From Tepidanaerobacteraceae bacterium (GTDB lineage: Bacteria > Bacillota > Thermosediminibacteria > Thermosediminibacterales > Tepidanaerobacteraceae): a DNA stretch of 64,000 nt. The notes under the pieces are model-generated. The model worked only from the letters and a program-made list of their open reading frames with translations, ran no database searches and had not been told where the DNA came from. The stretch is from positions 1 through 64,000 of the forward strand of contig JARRBK010000003.1 of assembly GCA_029982615.1 (NCBI GenBank), in the 5' to 3' direction. This document shows positions 29,607-39,703 of this stretch, piece after piece. The position numbers and the translations under genes are program-made. Every line of letters starts with the position of its first letter. Position 1 is the first letter of the stretch.

Positions 29607-30718
29607 AAAAAGTGCTCCATATCCTTACTGATACGAATATAGGCGGCGCTGGAAGATATTTTTTAAACCTTGTTTCTGCATGGAATTTTAAACGTTATGA
29701 ATTGATGGCAGCCTGCCCTGCTGGAGGAAAGTTGGAAAGTCAGTTGCGAAAAGCAGGTATAAAAGTCTTTGCTATTTCCGGCGGGGAAAGTTCAATGAAA
29801 CTGACGCATATTAAGGAAATAAGAGACATTATTTTAGCAGAAAAAGTTGATATTGTGCACACCCATGCCAGTTTTGCAGGTCGCATAGCCGGAAGGCTTT
29901 CTGGATGCAAAGTAGTGTTGACGCGCCATGGCCTTGGAACAGGAAGAAGCGGTATGGTAAAACGGGTAGCCACTTCAATTATTTCTAGAATTTTTACGGA
30001 CTGTATCATAGCTATTTCCCGAGCGGTAAAAATAAATCTCATTGAAAGCGGTGTTCCTGCGGATATGATAAAAATAGTATACAACGGTATAGACCTGTCG
30101 AAATTCAACGGTGTTAAACCCAGATTAAAAAGGGAGTTGGGCCTTGGGGACGGTCCGATAATCGGAATAGTCGCCAGGCTGGTACCCGAAAAAGGTTACG
30201 AGTACGCCCTTTTTTCCATGGCCAGGGTTTTGAAACGCTTTCCCAATGCTCTAATGGTCATAGTGGGTGACGGACCGCTGAGGCAAAAACTAAAGGATAT
30301 GGTTGATGAACTACAAATAATGCGCAATGTGATTTTTTTGGGTTACCAAGAGAATGTTGAAGGCCTGGTGGCCGACTTTGATGTGTTTATACTCCCCTCG
30401 GTCAGCGAAGGCATGGGCCTTGCGTTGCTGGAAGCCATGGCTCTGGGGAAGCCGGTGGTGGCTACGGAAGCCGGCGGGATTCCCGAAGTGGTAAAAAACG
30501 GCGTGAACGGGCTATTGGTGCCGCCAAAAGATGAGGGTTCTTTGGCAGAGGCCATAATAACTATATTGACTTCTGGGCAGAAGGCTTTTTCGCTGGGCCA
30601 GGCTGCAAAGACCACCGTCTTTGAGAAATTTTCTGCCAAAACCATGGCTGAAAAGACTATGGAGATATATGATAAAATATTTTTGCAAGACGGAAGAATA
30701 ATAACAGGAGAAGTATAG
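29603..30718 (+). CDS. Glycosyltransferase family 4
   Basis: MKKVLHILTDTNIGGAGRYFLNLV ... VYNGIDLSKF ... PSVSEGMGLALLEAMALGKPVVATEAGGIPEVV. Confidence 0.9.
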   Translation: MKKVLHILTDTNIGGAGRYFLNLVSAWNFKRYELMAACPAGGKLESQLRKAGIKVFAISGGESSMKLTHIKEIRDIILAEKVDIVHTHASFAGRIAGRLSGCKVVLTRHGLGTGRSGMVKRVATSIISRIFTDCIIAISRAVKINLIESGVPADMIKIVYNGIDLSKFNGVKPRLKRELGLGDGPIIGIVARLVPEKGYEYALFSMARVLKRFPNALMVIVGDGPLRQKLKDMVDELQIMRNVIFLGYQENVEGLVADFDVFILPSVSEGMGLALLEAMALGKPVVATEAGGIPEVVKNGVNGLLVPPKDEGSLAEAIITILTSGQKAFSLGQAAKTTVFEKFSAKTMAEKTMEIYDKIFLQDGRIITGEV

Positions 30719-32644
30719 ATGAAAACATTACAAAGAGCGCTGGCTGGTCTGCTTGTTATAGCTGCTTTTTTATCTACATATTTGCTGTCTATAAAGATTT
30801 CTGCTGAGGCAAGGGCAAAAACTGTGGAGATTTCCGTGCCTGCCAGGGAAGTTTCTATGCTGGCGACAGCGGTCCATAAAAACCCGGTAGATGTGCTGAA
30901 AGAGTTGAAAGAGTCAGGCCTTACAAGTCTTGCGGTGGAAGAGACTACAGTAAAGGACCTGCAGAACAGCGGCAGGATATTGATTTTGAGCGGATGGCAG
31001 GTACTTGATCATGAAAGATTTCTCGGAGTGGATTCTCAATTCCTTCAGGGCTGGCTTTCGAGAAAGGATTTCAATCCTAAAAGCTATTATGTGTTTACAA
31101 AAGATGTAGATATTTTTAATAAGCTGTTTTCCTTTATGAGAGCCCGGGGCTATGAGATTAAATCCTATACAGATCGAAATCTTTACATCATTCAGGAGGT
31201 AAAGGGCACCGGAGGATTTTCGTCCATAGGAATGGGTTTTGACCAAAAACTTCTGGACATGGCTGAGGCTATGGGTCTTAGCACGATAGTAATGGTTAAG
31301 GGTCTGAAACAAAAAACCCCCATTGAGATGAACAGTTTAAAAACTCAGCTTGCGAGCAGGAATATTTCAATATTGATTTCCCAGGGCAATGAAGCTCCTT
31401 CAAACACGGAAAGCGCGCGTATCTTGAGAAATTATATGGCTTCTTACGGAATAAAGCTGGGATTTGATGAATTCTACGAGTCAGAGCAGCTCAAAGAAGC
31501 AATAGAAAAACTTGATTATTCTGCCGTAAGGGTGTACAACCGTCCACCGCATAAATGGATGGATGAATATCTCCTGGCAGTGAGGGACAGGAATGACAGG
31601 CTATTGTACCTGCACCTTTTTCTGTCAGGGCATAAAGACATATTGGCATATGACAAGGAGCATATCGCTCAAATCAGGGATATGATCGTATCCAATGGCT
31701 TTAAGCTAGCGGTTTATCCTGATAGGGCCGCTGGTTTCACGCCCTTTGCGGCGAACAAACTGTTTTCAATCCTTTCTGCTCTGGGAATCTTATGGGTTTT
31801 GGAGAAAATCATGAAGATGGCAGAGTTAAATCAAGCCTTTTCTTTAAAAATGATTCTGATATTTTCTGCGCTGTTGATAGGGCTTGCAATTTGGGATTTT
31901 ACGTTGTTTAGGGATATTGCAGGATTGCTGGCGGCAGTGAGCTTTCCCGTTCTGGGAATATACGCGGAAATGAAAAGGGAAAACCCGCCTGCTGATAAAG
32001 GCTTTTGTCGTGCGTGGTGTATTGCCATATACGGATTTTTGCGGGCTTCTGCCCTTACTTTAATAGGTGCTGCAGTTCTGTGGGGGATTTATGGCGGTAT
32101 CGGTTCATTATTAGGCTTGGAGAAATTTCGCGGTATAAAGGCGTTATATATTTTATCATATGGAATTATTTTTATTCTCTATTTAAGGGAAAATTACAGC
32201 GGATTATCTTTGAAAAAGCCCATCCTGTCTATTTGGAACATGATTTTTATGGCAATATTTGGCATAATGCTTTTTGTGCTTATTAACCGAACAGGAAATT
32301 TTTCAGTCATACCCATACCCAAATGGGAACTTTCTTTCCGCATATGGCTGGAAAATACGCTCTGGGTAAGGCCCCGCACGAAGGAATTCCTTCTGGGGTT
32401 CCCTGCGCTGATAGTAGCTGGAGGATTGGGCGCCATGGGGTATAATAAATGGGCAGGCTGGCTTTACATGGTGGCGCTGGTGGGGGAAGTTTCCATGATG
32501 AATACCTTCAGCCATTTTCATGTAGCAGCCCTGGTATCCGTAATCAGGTCTCTGGAGGGGATGGTTTTGGGAGCCATTCTTGGGTCTGCGGTGCTGGGAG
32601 GTTTCTATCTATATGAAAAAAGGAGAAAAGGATACCATGCATAA
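30719..32644 (+). CDS. DUF5693 family membrane protein
   Basis: Polytopic; N-terminus and position next to csaB match DUF5693-type proteins. Confidence 0.65.
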   Translation: MKTLQRALAGLLVIAAFLSTYLLSIKISAEARAKTVEISVPAREVSMLATAVHKNPVDVLKELKESGLTSLAVEETTVKDLQNSGRILILSGWQVLDHERFLGVDSQFLQGWLSRKDFNPKSYYVFTKDVDIFNKLFSFMRARGYEIKSYTDRNLYIIQEVKGTGGFSSIGMGFDQKLLDMAEAMGLSTIVMVKGLKQKTPIEMNSLKTQLASRNISILISQGNEAPSNTESARILRNYMASYGIKLGFDEFYESEQLKEAIEKLDYSAVRVYNRPPHKWMDEYLLAVRDRNDRLLYLHLFLSGHKDILAYDKEHIAQIRDMIVSNGFKLAVYPDRAAGFTPFAANKLFSILSALGILWVLEKIMKMAELNQAFSLKMILIFSALLIGLAIWDFTLFRDIAGLLAAVSFPVLGIYAEMKRENPPADKGFCRAWCIAIYGFLRASALTLIGAAVLWGIYGGIGSLLGLEKFRGIKALYILSYGIIFILYLRENYSGLSLKKPILSIWNMIFMAIFGIMLFVLINRTGNFSVIPIPKWELSFRIWLENTLWVRPRTKEFLLGFPALIVAGGLGAMGYNKWAGWLYMVALVGEVSMMNTFSHFHVAALVSVIRSLEGMVLGAILGSAVLGGFYLYEKRRKGYHA

Positions 32645-33737
32645 GGTGCTGGTCTCAGGGTATTACGGCTTTGGAAATACCGGCGATGAGGCTATATTGG
32701 CAGCTATTGTGGAATCCCTGAAAAAATTGAATAATAATATAGAGATTACCGCCCTCTCCGCTGATCCTGATATGACCAGAAAACTCCACGGCATATCCGC
32801 GGTAAAAAGGACTAGCCCTTTAAATATTTTAAAGGAAATAACTAGGTCCGATCTGGTAATAAGCGGAGGCGGGGGGCTGCTTCAGGATGTTACCAGTTCA
32901 AGGTCTATCCCTTATTACCTTTTCATAGTTTATATGGCAAAAAAGATGGGGAAAAAAGTAATGTTCTATGCCAATGGCGTAGGGCCGGTCTACCGCGAAA
33001 TAAATAAGCGGATGATAAAATTGGTAGGAAACACGGTAGACCTCATTACAGTGCGAGATAATGCTTCAAAAGAGCAATTGGAAAACCTAGGAGTAAGAAA
33101 GCCTCCGCTGCTGGTAACGGCTGACCCGGCATTTGTCCTTGAACCTGTAAAGGATGAAAAAGGTTTTTCAATTCTGAGGGAGAATAAAATTATGCTGGAT
33201 GATGCCCGAATTAAAGTAGGGATTTCACTGAGGCCATGGAATCTTGGCAGGGGTCGCGAGATAATAGCCAAGGCCTGTGATTATATGGCAAAGACTTTCA
33301 GTGCCGATATAGTTTTTCTGCCCATGCAGTTTCCCAAGGATTATAATGAATCTCTTGAAGTTATGAAACTCATGAAGCAAGAGGCGCATGTGCTGGAAAA
33401 ACCTATGGGCCCCAGGGAACTGCTGTGGGTCAGCGGAAAAATGGACCTCATCTTCGGCATGAGGCTTCATGCGTTGATATTTGGTGCCATGATGGGGGTT
33501 CCCCTGTTGGGATTGATATACGACCCGAAGGTGGAACATTTTCTGGATATGGTAAAACAGCCATCCGCTGGAAGGCCTGGCGAACTGGATATAATAAAGC
33601 TATGCAGCCTGCTGGAAGAAGTTCTAAAACACAAGGAAGAAACCAGAAGTTTTCTTCTGAAGATTAAAGAAGAACTCAGAGAGAAAGCTCTTAGAAATGC
33701 CGAGCTGGCGCTGGAACTGCTGGAGGGGCATATATGA
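32637..33737 (+). CDS. csaB: Polysaccharide pyruvyl transferase CsaB
   Basis: VLVSGYYGFGNTGDEAILAAIVESL ... VISGGGGLLQDVTSSRSIPYY ... GMRLHALIFGAMMGVPLLGLIYDPKV. Confidence 0.9.
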   Translation: MHKVLVSGYYGFGNTGDEAILAAIVESLKKLNNNIEITALSADPDMTRKLHGISAVKRTSPLNILKEITRSDLVISGGGGLLQDVTSSRSIPYYLFIVYMAKKMGKKVMFYANGVGPVYREINKRMIKLVGNTVDLITVRDNASKEQLENLGVRKPPLLVTADPAFVLEPVKDEKGFSILRENKIMLDDARIKVGISLRPWNLGRGREIIAKACDYMAKTFSADIVFLPMQFPKDYNESLEVMKLMKQEAHVLEKPMGPRELLWVSGKMDLIFGMRLHALIFGAMMGVPLLGLIYDPKVEHFLDMVKQPSAGRPGELDIIKLCSLLEEVLKHKEETRSFLLKIKEELREKALRNAELALELLEGHI

Positions 33738-34483
33738 GTTGGAGCAAGGAAGACAAAATAAATATTATGGGAATAATTCTTGATCGACTGGATTATAACG
33801 GCGCTTTGGAAAGAATCGCGAACTTTTTAGAATCCGGCGGTTTAAAAGTAATAGTGACGCCCAATGCAGAGATTATTATGGCTGCACAAACCAATGAAAA
33901 ATTGCGGAGGGCAGTTAATAGCGCAGATATTCGGTTTCCAGACGGCATCGGGGTTGTTCTGGCATCCCGGATAATTGGGAAGCCTCTTTACGGCAGGACT
34001 GCGGGTTATGATTTGATGGAGCGGATTCTTGATATGGCTGCCCAGCGCAATTTATCGGTTTTTCTACTGGGAGGAAGGCCAAAAGTGGCGGAGGAAGCCG
34101 CGACCAATATAAAGCTTAAATTCCCTGGCATCGCAATAGCCGGCACTCATCATGGATATTTTGATGATAATGAAGAAAAAGCGATTGTGGAGAAAATAAA
34201 CAGTTCCGGAGCCGATATTCTCCTGGTGGCCATGGGCGCCCCAAGGCAGGAACTTTTCATGATGACAAACCGTTCCAGCTTACAATGCACCTTAGCTATG
34301 GGAGTGGGCGGCAGCCTTGATGTGCTGGCAGGAAGAGTGCGGCGGGCGCCGGTCTTTATGCAGAAAGCCGGTCTGGAATGGTTGTACAGGCTTGCCACTC
34401 AACCGGCGAGAATAAAAAGGATGAGCGTGCTTCCCCTTTTCTTAATAGAGGTGGTATTGTATAAATTGAAGCAGCGTGGATAA
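33734..34483 (+). CDS. tagA: WecB/TagA/CpsF family glycosyltransferase
   Basis: VTPNAEIIMAAQTNEKLRRAVNSADIRFPDGIGVVLASRIIGKPLYGRTAGYDLM. Confidence 0.9.
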   Translation: MSWSKEDKINIMGIILDRLDYNGALERIANFLESGGLKVIVTPNAEIIMAAQTNEKLRRAVNSADIRFPDGIGVVLASRIIGKPLYGRTAGYDLMERILDMAAQRNLSVFLLGGRPKVAEEAATNIKLKFPGIAIAGTHHGYFDDNEEKAIVEKINSSGADILLVAMGAPRQELFMMTNRSSLQCTLAMGVGGSLDVLAGRVRRAPVFMQKAGLEWLYRLATQPARIKRMSVLPLFLIEVVLYKLKQRG

Positions 34484-34637
34484 AAAGCTTTACATTAAAG
34501 CCGGGCAAGGCTGCTTAGGGTAAACAGCAAAAAAGCCATAATAACGATAACTTGTGCCGGGGTGTAAAATTCTCGACAGCTTGTAATTTTAGTTTGGACA
34601 TAATAAAATAAATTTTAAGGGGATGAGGGTGATTTAA

Positions 34638-35483
34638 GTGAGAAAAAAATCTTATTTAATAGAATACTTACAAATAGCCGTAGGTTCTTTTATAGCCTCC
34701 CTTGGGCTTAACATGTTCCTCGTCCCCAACAAAGTGGCAGCTGGCGGTGTTAGCGGCCTTGCCACTGTGCTGCATTACCTTTTTGGCTTGCCTGTAGGCT
34801 GGACCATGCTGGCTTTGAATATCCCGCTTTTTGTGGCCGGAGTGGTTTTTTTGGGGAAGGGGTTCGGCGCGAAAACCCTGGTAGGAGCCCTGCTGTTTTC
34901 GGTTTATACAGAGGCTACAAAAAATTTTCCAGCGCTCACCAATGACTTAATGCTTTCTACGGTGTACGGCGGACTCATTTTGGGTGCGGGGCTGGGCATA
35001 GTTTTCAGGGCAAGAGGCTCTACAGGGGGTTCGGATCTGGCAGCCCTGCTCATAAATCATTTCATTCCGGCAGTGAGTATAGGTCAGGGCATATTGCTGG
35101 TAGATTTTTTTGTCATAGCTTTGGATGGCGTATCCTTCAATTGGGAACTGGCTATGTATTCCTGGATAGCGCTGTTTGTCAGCAGCAAAGTGATAGACAT
35201 AATACAAGAAGGTGTGAATTATGCCAAAGCCGTATATATAATTTCTGATGAAGCCGAAAGCATCTCCCACAAAATTCTTAGCGAGATGGAGCGGGGGGTG
35301 ACGTTTCTGGGAGCGCGAGGGGCGTATACAGGAGAGAATAAAAACATGCTCATGTGTGTGGTAACGCGCATGGAACTTTCCCGCCTGAAAAATATGGTCC
35401 ATGAAATTGACCCAAAGGCTTTCGTAATTGTCCATGACGTACATGAAGTTTTAGGGGAAGGTTTCAGCTTTAATAAACCTTAA
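34638..35483 (+). CDS. YitT family membrane protein (C-terminal DUF2179)
   Basis: GSFIASLGLNMFLVPNKVAAGGVSGLATVLHYLFG ... GVTFLGARGAYTGENKNMLMCVVTRMELSRLK. Confidence 0.9.
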   Translation: MRKKSYLIEYLQIAVGSFIASLGLNMFLVPNKVAAGGVSGLATVLHYLFGLPVGWTMLALNIPLFVAGVVFLGKGFGAKTLVGALLFSVYTEATKNFPALTNDLMLSTVYGGLILGAGLGIVFRARGSTGGSDLAALLINHFIPAVSIGQGILLVDFFVIALDGVSFNWELAMYSWIALFVSSKVIDIIQEGVNYAKAVYIISDEAESISHKILSEMERGVTFLGARGAYTGENKNMLMCVVTRMELSRLKNMVHEIDPKAFVIVHDVHEVLGEGFSFNKP

Positions 35484-35521
35484 AATTTTAGTAACTATTA
35501 AAAAAAAAGAGGAGTGATATT

Positions 35522-36343
35522 ATGAGTATAACTCAGGAAAAAATTGAAGAATTGACTTCCATAGCCCGCAAAGTGCGCCGCCACATTATCGAAATGACGG
35601 CGGAAGCGGGTTCTGGGCACCCGGGCGGGTCTCTGTCCTGCTGCGATATCCTGACAGCTTTGTATTTTGACGTGCTCAATGTGGACCCAAAACGACCCAC
35701 CTGGTCAGAAAGAGACCGTTTTGTGCTTTCAAAAGGCCATGCAGCCCCAGCTCTTTATGCGGTATTGGCTGAAAAGGGTTATTTTGCAAAGGAGGAACTC
35801 ATGAGACTCAGAAAAACTGGAGCCATGCTCCAGGGCCATCCAGATATGAAGGGCACTCCTGGCTTGGATATGACCACTGGTTCTCTCGGGCAGGGGCTTT
35901 CTGCTGCCAATGGCATGGCGCTGGCCGGGAAACTTGATAAAAAGGATTACAGAGTATATGTGCTTTTGGGGGATGGCGAAACCGAGGAAGGTCAGGTGTG
36001 GGAGGCAGCCATGGCCTCGGCCCACTACAAGCTGGACAATCTCACGGCATTTGTGGACCACAACGGTCTACAGATTGACGGCCCTATCACCCAGGTCATG
36101 TCACCGGAAAAGATACAGGATAAATTTAAGGCATTCGGCTGGCACGTGATCGATATCGATGGCCACAACTTCAGGGAGATTTTGGATGCAGTGGAAGAAG
36201 CAAAAAACACCAAAGGCAGGCCTACAGCAATAGTAGCCAAAACCGTCAAAGGCAAAGGCGTACCCTTCATGGAAAACGTAGTGGACTGGCACGGCAAAGC
36301 CCCCACAAAGGAGCAGGCCGAAGAAGCGCTTAAAGCTCTATAG
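35522..36343 (+). CDS. Transketolase N-terminal subunit
   Basis: [34 protein letters not shown] ... [15 protein letters not shown]. Confidence 0.92.
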   Translation: MSITQEKIEELTSIARKVRRHIIEMTAEAGSGHPGGSLSCCDILTALYFDVLNVDPKRPTWSERDRFVLSKGHAAPALYAVLAEKGYFAKEELMRLRKTGAMLQGHPDMKGTPGLDMTTGSLGQGLSAANGMALAGKLDKKDYRVYVLLGDGETEEGQVWEAAMASAHYKLDNLTAFVDHNGLQIDGPITQVMSPEKIQDKFKAFGWHVIDIDGHNFREILDAVEEAKNTKGRPTAIVAKTVKGKGVPFMENVVDWHGKAPTKEQAEEALKAL

Positions 36344-36467
36344 TTTATATAGGATATCAGATGGATTAGGATTGGAGAGCCGCAAATCCGCTTTCTCCAT
36401 GTCTGCGGCTTAAGACTTCTTATCTTTTTTGTTGAAAGATTAAAAAATTGATATAGGAGTGATTAAA

Positions 36468-37397
36468 ATGCCGAAAATTGCAACCCGCGAGGCTTACGGC
36501 CAGGCTCTGGCGGAGCTCGGTGAGGAAATAAAAGATATAGTGGTCCTGGATGCAGACCTTTCTAAGTCCACAAAGACCAGCGTTTTTGCAAAAAAATACC
36601 CTGAAAGATTTTTTAATATGGGCATTGCGGAACAAAACTTGATGGGCACAGCAGCAGGATTTGCCACATGCGGCAAGATACCGTTTGCCAGCACTTTTGC
36701 GGTATTTGCTGCAGGCAGGGCCTTCGAGCAGATAAGAAATTCCATTTGTTATCCAAACTTGAATGTTAAAATTGCTGCTACCCATGCAGGCATCACCGTT
36801 GGAGAAGATGGAGCCACTCATCAATCGGTGGAAGACATAGCATTAATGAGGTCAATTCCCCATATGATTGTGATAAATCCTGCTGATGCCGAAGAAGCGA
36901 AGCAGGCGGTGAGGGCTGCAGCCATGCATAAAGGCCCGGTATACCTGAGATTCGGCCGTCACCCGGTGGAGACCATATTCGATAACAACTACAAGTTTGA
37001 AATAGGAAAGGGAGTTATCCTGAAAGAAGGCAAAGACGTGGCCATAATTGCCACGGGAACAATGGTGGGAGAAGCTCTGAAAGCTGCAGAATTGCTGAGC
37101 AAGAAAGGTATCGAGGCCATGGTAGTTAATATCTCTACAATAAAACCCATCGATAAAGAAATTATAATAAAAGCGGCAGAATGCGGCGCCATAGTTACGG
37201 CAGAAGAACACAACATCATCGGAGGGTTGGGCAGTGCAGTGGCCGAAGTGCTGGCGGAAGCTAGGCCTACCCCCATGAAAAGGATAGGTATAGCTGACGA
37301 ATTTGGGCAGTCGGGAAAACCGGAAGAACTTTTGAAGTTGTACCACCTAACAGCTGATGACATAGCAAAGGCGGCAGAGGAATTGAAAAAAGGATAA
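36468..37397 (+). CDS. Transketolase C-terminal subunit
   Basis: MPKIATREAYGQALAELGEEIKDIVVLDADLSKSTKT ... FFNMGIAEQNLMGTAAG. Confidence 0.92.
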   Translation: MPKIATREAYGQALAELGEEIKDIVVLDADLSKSTKTSVFAKKYPERFFNMGIAEQNLMGTAAGFATCGKIPFASTFAVFAAGRAFEQIRNSICYPNLNVKIAATHAGITVGEDGATHQSVEDIALMRSIPHMIVINPADAEEAKQAVRAAAMHKGPVYLRFGRHPVETIFDNNYKFEIGKGVILKEGKDVAIIATGTMVGEALKAAELLSKKGIEAMVVNISTIKPIDKEIIIKAAECGAIVTAEEHNIIGGLGSAVAEVLAEARPTPMKRIGIADEFGQSGKPEELLKLYHLTADDIAKAAEELKKG

Positions 37398-37413
37398 TTT
37401 CAATTACTAGGCA

Positions 37414-37457
37414 AACGATCGAACCCATGGTTTGTAAAAACCATGGGTTCGATCGTT
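37414..37457. terminator. 20-bp perfect hairpin between convergent genes
   Basis: AACGATCGAACCCATGGTTT-gtaa-AAACCATGGGTTCGATCGTT; overlaps stop codon of the minus-strand gerC-type gene; no clear U tract. Confidence 0.6.
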
Positions 37458-38604
37458 ATCTCAAAAGCAAGCCCACCTGATTTATTCTGCAGTTGACCTT
37501 TACATTTACGGGTAATTCTGTGAAAATTTCATCCCTCCATTTGCCTTCAATGGATTTCCACAGCTCGGGAAATTTATAGTGAATGTGATTGCCGAATCCA
37601 AAGACATCGGAATGGAAGCGCTTGGCAGCTATCAGCGATGCTTCTATTTCCCGCTTTATAACTTTTTCTTCAAGTGTTTCCACATTTTTTATGATATCGG
37701 GCTTTTGTAAGTCCGGCTTGGAAAACATTGATGCGATATTTCCTGTCTGGTTGACTGTAACGTTAATACCTATCTTTCCATTGCTTATAAATGGTTCAAT
37801 AGTGCTGGATGCTTTTATAATCTCTACGGAAATTTTGCTTTTTGATTCATCATCCTGCCAGGGGATTACTACAACACCACTTTTTACCCTGCCGAGCACC
37901 CATAAGACTCCTCGGCTTTCTATTTCGTTGAAGTAACCGGCGAACTTCCCGCTTTTAAAAGCTGCCGAGCCGGTAATATAAGGGCGATTGTTTTTATCTT
38001 TTTTAACCACTGGTAAAGCTATATCTTGGCCTCTTGTCTGTAAAGTTTGATATACATGAAGCAAGTCATTTGATATAGTTTTTGACTTGTAAGTGTTGGC
38101 TTTTATCTCATCTGCAATCGCTTTGGATGGAAGCATTTCGAGAGGATGGTCTGTATTTAAAATATCAAAGGCGCTATGGGGGGTAATCAGCACCCAGTTT
38201 CTTTCCCTAAATTCTGGGTCTCTGACAAAAAAGTCCAGGAGTTCATCCATGTTGTATTTTTTCGATGCTTCTTCGCTTATTATAATAATGCTGTTGTAAC
38301 CGTAAAATAGTTTTCTAGAAGTAAAGTCCAAAATTTTTCTGACTGCATAAAAAGTGGTTTCAGCAGTGGCAGAAAAAGTAGTATAAGGTTTGCCCTTGCT
38401 TCCGCCTCCTCCGGTATGACCTGTTGTCTTTATGTTAGAAGGGAGGACCACCTCTGTGGACAAAAGAATGTTGTTCTTTTCTGCGGAGTCGATGCCAACT
38501 CCCACGACCAGGCCTATTTCATTTAATTCCCGACGGTCCCAGCAGCCGGAAACAAACAGAGTTGCAAATATAATAAAACAAATTAATATCTGTTTTGGAT
38601 TCAT
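37456..38604 (-). CDS. gerC: Ger(x)C family spore germination lipoprotein
   Basis: Lipobox FVSGCWDRRELNEIGLVVGVGID typical of GerC; operon with GerA and GerB. Confidence 0.92.
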   Translation of the reverse strand: MNPKQILICFIIFATLFVSGCWDRRELNEIGLVVGVGIDSAEKNNILLSTEVVLPSNIKTTGHTGGGGSKGKPYTTFSATAETTFYAVRKILDFTSRKLFYGYNSIIIISEEASKKYNMDELLDFFVRDPEFRERNWVLITPHSAFDILNTDHPLEMLPSKAIADEIKANTYKSKTISNDLLHVYQTLQTRGQDIALPVVKKDKNNRPYITGSAAFKSGKFAGYFNEIESRGVLWVLGRVKSGVVVIPWQDDESKSKISVEIIKASSTIEPFISNGKIGINVTVNQTGNIASMFSKPDLQKPDIIKNVETLEEKVIKREIEASLIAAKRFHSDVFGFGNHIHYKFPELWKSIEGKWRDEIFTELPVNVKVNCRINQVGLLLR

Positions 38605-39695
38605 TCTAAATTCCTTTCCCTTCCTCCAAAAAGGATGAGAATCCAGAGGAACAGAGGAATAACCATCTCAAAAAAGAAATTATGCAGTGGCCATAAAGTA
38701 ATGAAAAATCTGTTTAATTGGGATACATTTTTAAAAATATTTGATAGAAGCAAAATAATGAACCCTGTTGGAAAAATCAGAGGTTTATAAGATTTGATGG
38801 CTAAAAATTGTGCAGAAATTAGACTTGCAGCGTAAATAAATAATGAGATTTGGACTACTTTGCTTAACACAAAAATGGAAAACCCTATGGGGTCTAAGTG
38901 TTCTACAAAATTGCCGTAACTTATGTAACGAAGGGCTATATAACCCCGGTATATTGTAACCTGGGCAAGATTAGGTCCCAGCACTCCTGTGATTATAGCA
39001 GTAGCAATAATCAGAAGAAAACCCTGGATTATACTTCCAATAGTAAGGGTCTTTTGACATTCTTCCGGCTTATTCACATAAGACAAAACCACCGGGACAA
39101 ACACAGTGAATACGAAACTGCTGGAAGATATAAAAGCCCCCTTGATCACAGGCGTCAAACCATTTTCCAGGACGGGTTTGAAATTATCCAATTTTACATT
39201 GGGCAAAAGCAGAAATAATCCGATTAAATAAAGTGAAATTATAGTAGGCAGGATTATTTCGTTGGTCCTCGCCTGAACCTCCAGGCCGTGAAAAGCCATA
39301 TAGCAGCTGGTGAGTATTATCATAAGGTCGATTACTACAGAGGGTGTTTGGACGTATATCATGGCAACGGCAAAGCTGGTGAGTTCTTTCAAAAATGCAG
39401 CTGATGAAAAAACAAAAAACCAAATGTACAAAACAATGACAATGCTGCCGACGATGCGGCCGCATATTTTTTTTATTCTACTTGAAAATTCCATGTCTTT
39501 GGAAAGCAAAGAAAACTTTAAAATCATTTGTAGCATGACCAGCTGTATTGCCAGAGAAAGTATTTCAGCAAGCCATGAATCCTGTCTACTACCTGCTGCA
39601 ATTGCAGTCTGAGAAAGGGGGATCAGCAAGGAATTACTTGTAGTTATCAGAAGCCACATCAATTGTCCTGCACGAATTTTCCCATGTTCTAACAT
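38601..39695 (-). CDS. gerB: GerB-type spore germination permease (GerAB/ArcD/ProY family)
   Basis: About 10 TM segments, IRAGQLMWLLITTSNSLLIPLSQTAIAAGSRQDSWLAEI. Confidence 0.9.
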   Translation of the reverse strand: MLEHGKIRAGQLMWLLITTSNSLLIPLSQTAIAAGSRQDSWLAEILSLAIQLVMLQMILKFSLLSKDMEFSSRIKKICGRIVGSIVIVLYIWFFVFSSAAFLKELTSFAVAMIYVQTPSVVIDLMIILTSCYMAFHGLEVQARTNEIILPTIISLYLIGLFLLLPNVKLDNFKPVLENGLTPVIKGAFISSSSFVFTVFVPVVLSYVNKPEECQKTLTIGSIIQGFLLIIATAIITGVLGPNLAQVTIYRGYIALRYISYGNFVEHLDPIGFSIFVLSKVVQISLFIYAASLISAQFLAIKSYKPLIFPTGFIILLLSNIFKNVSQLNRFFITLWPLHNFFFEMVIPLFLWILILFGGRERNLE

Positions 39696-39703
39696 GGTAT
39701 CAC

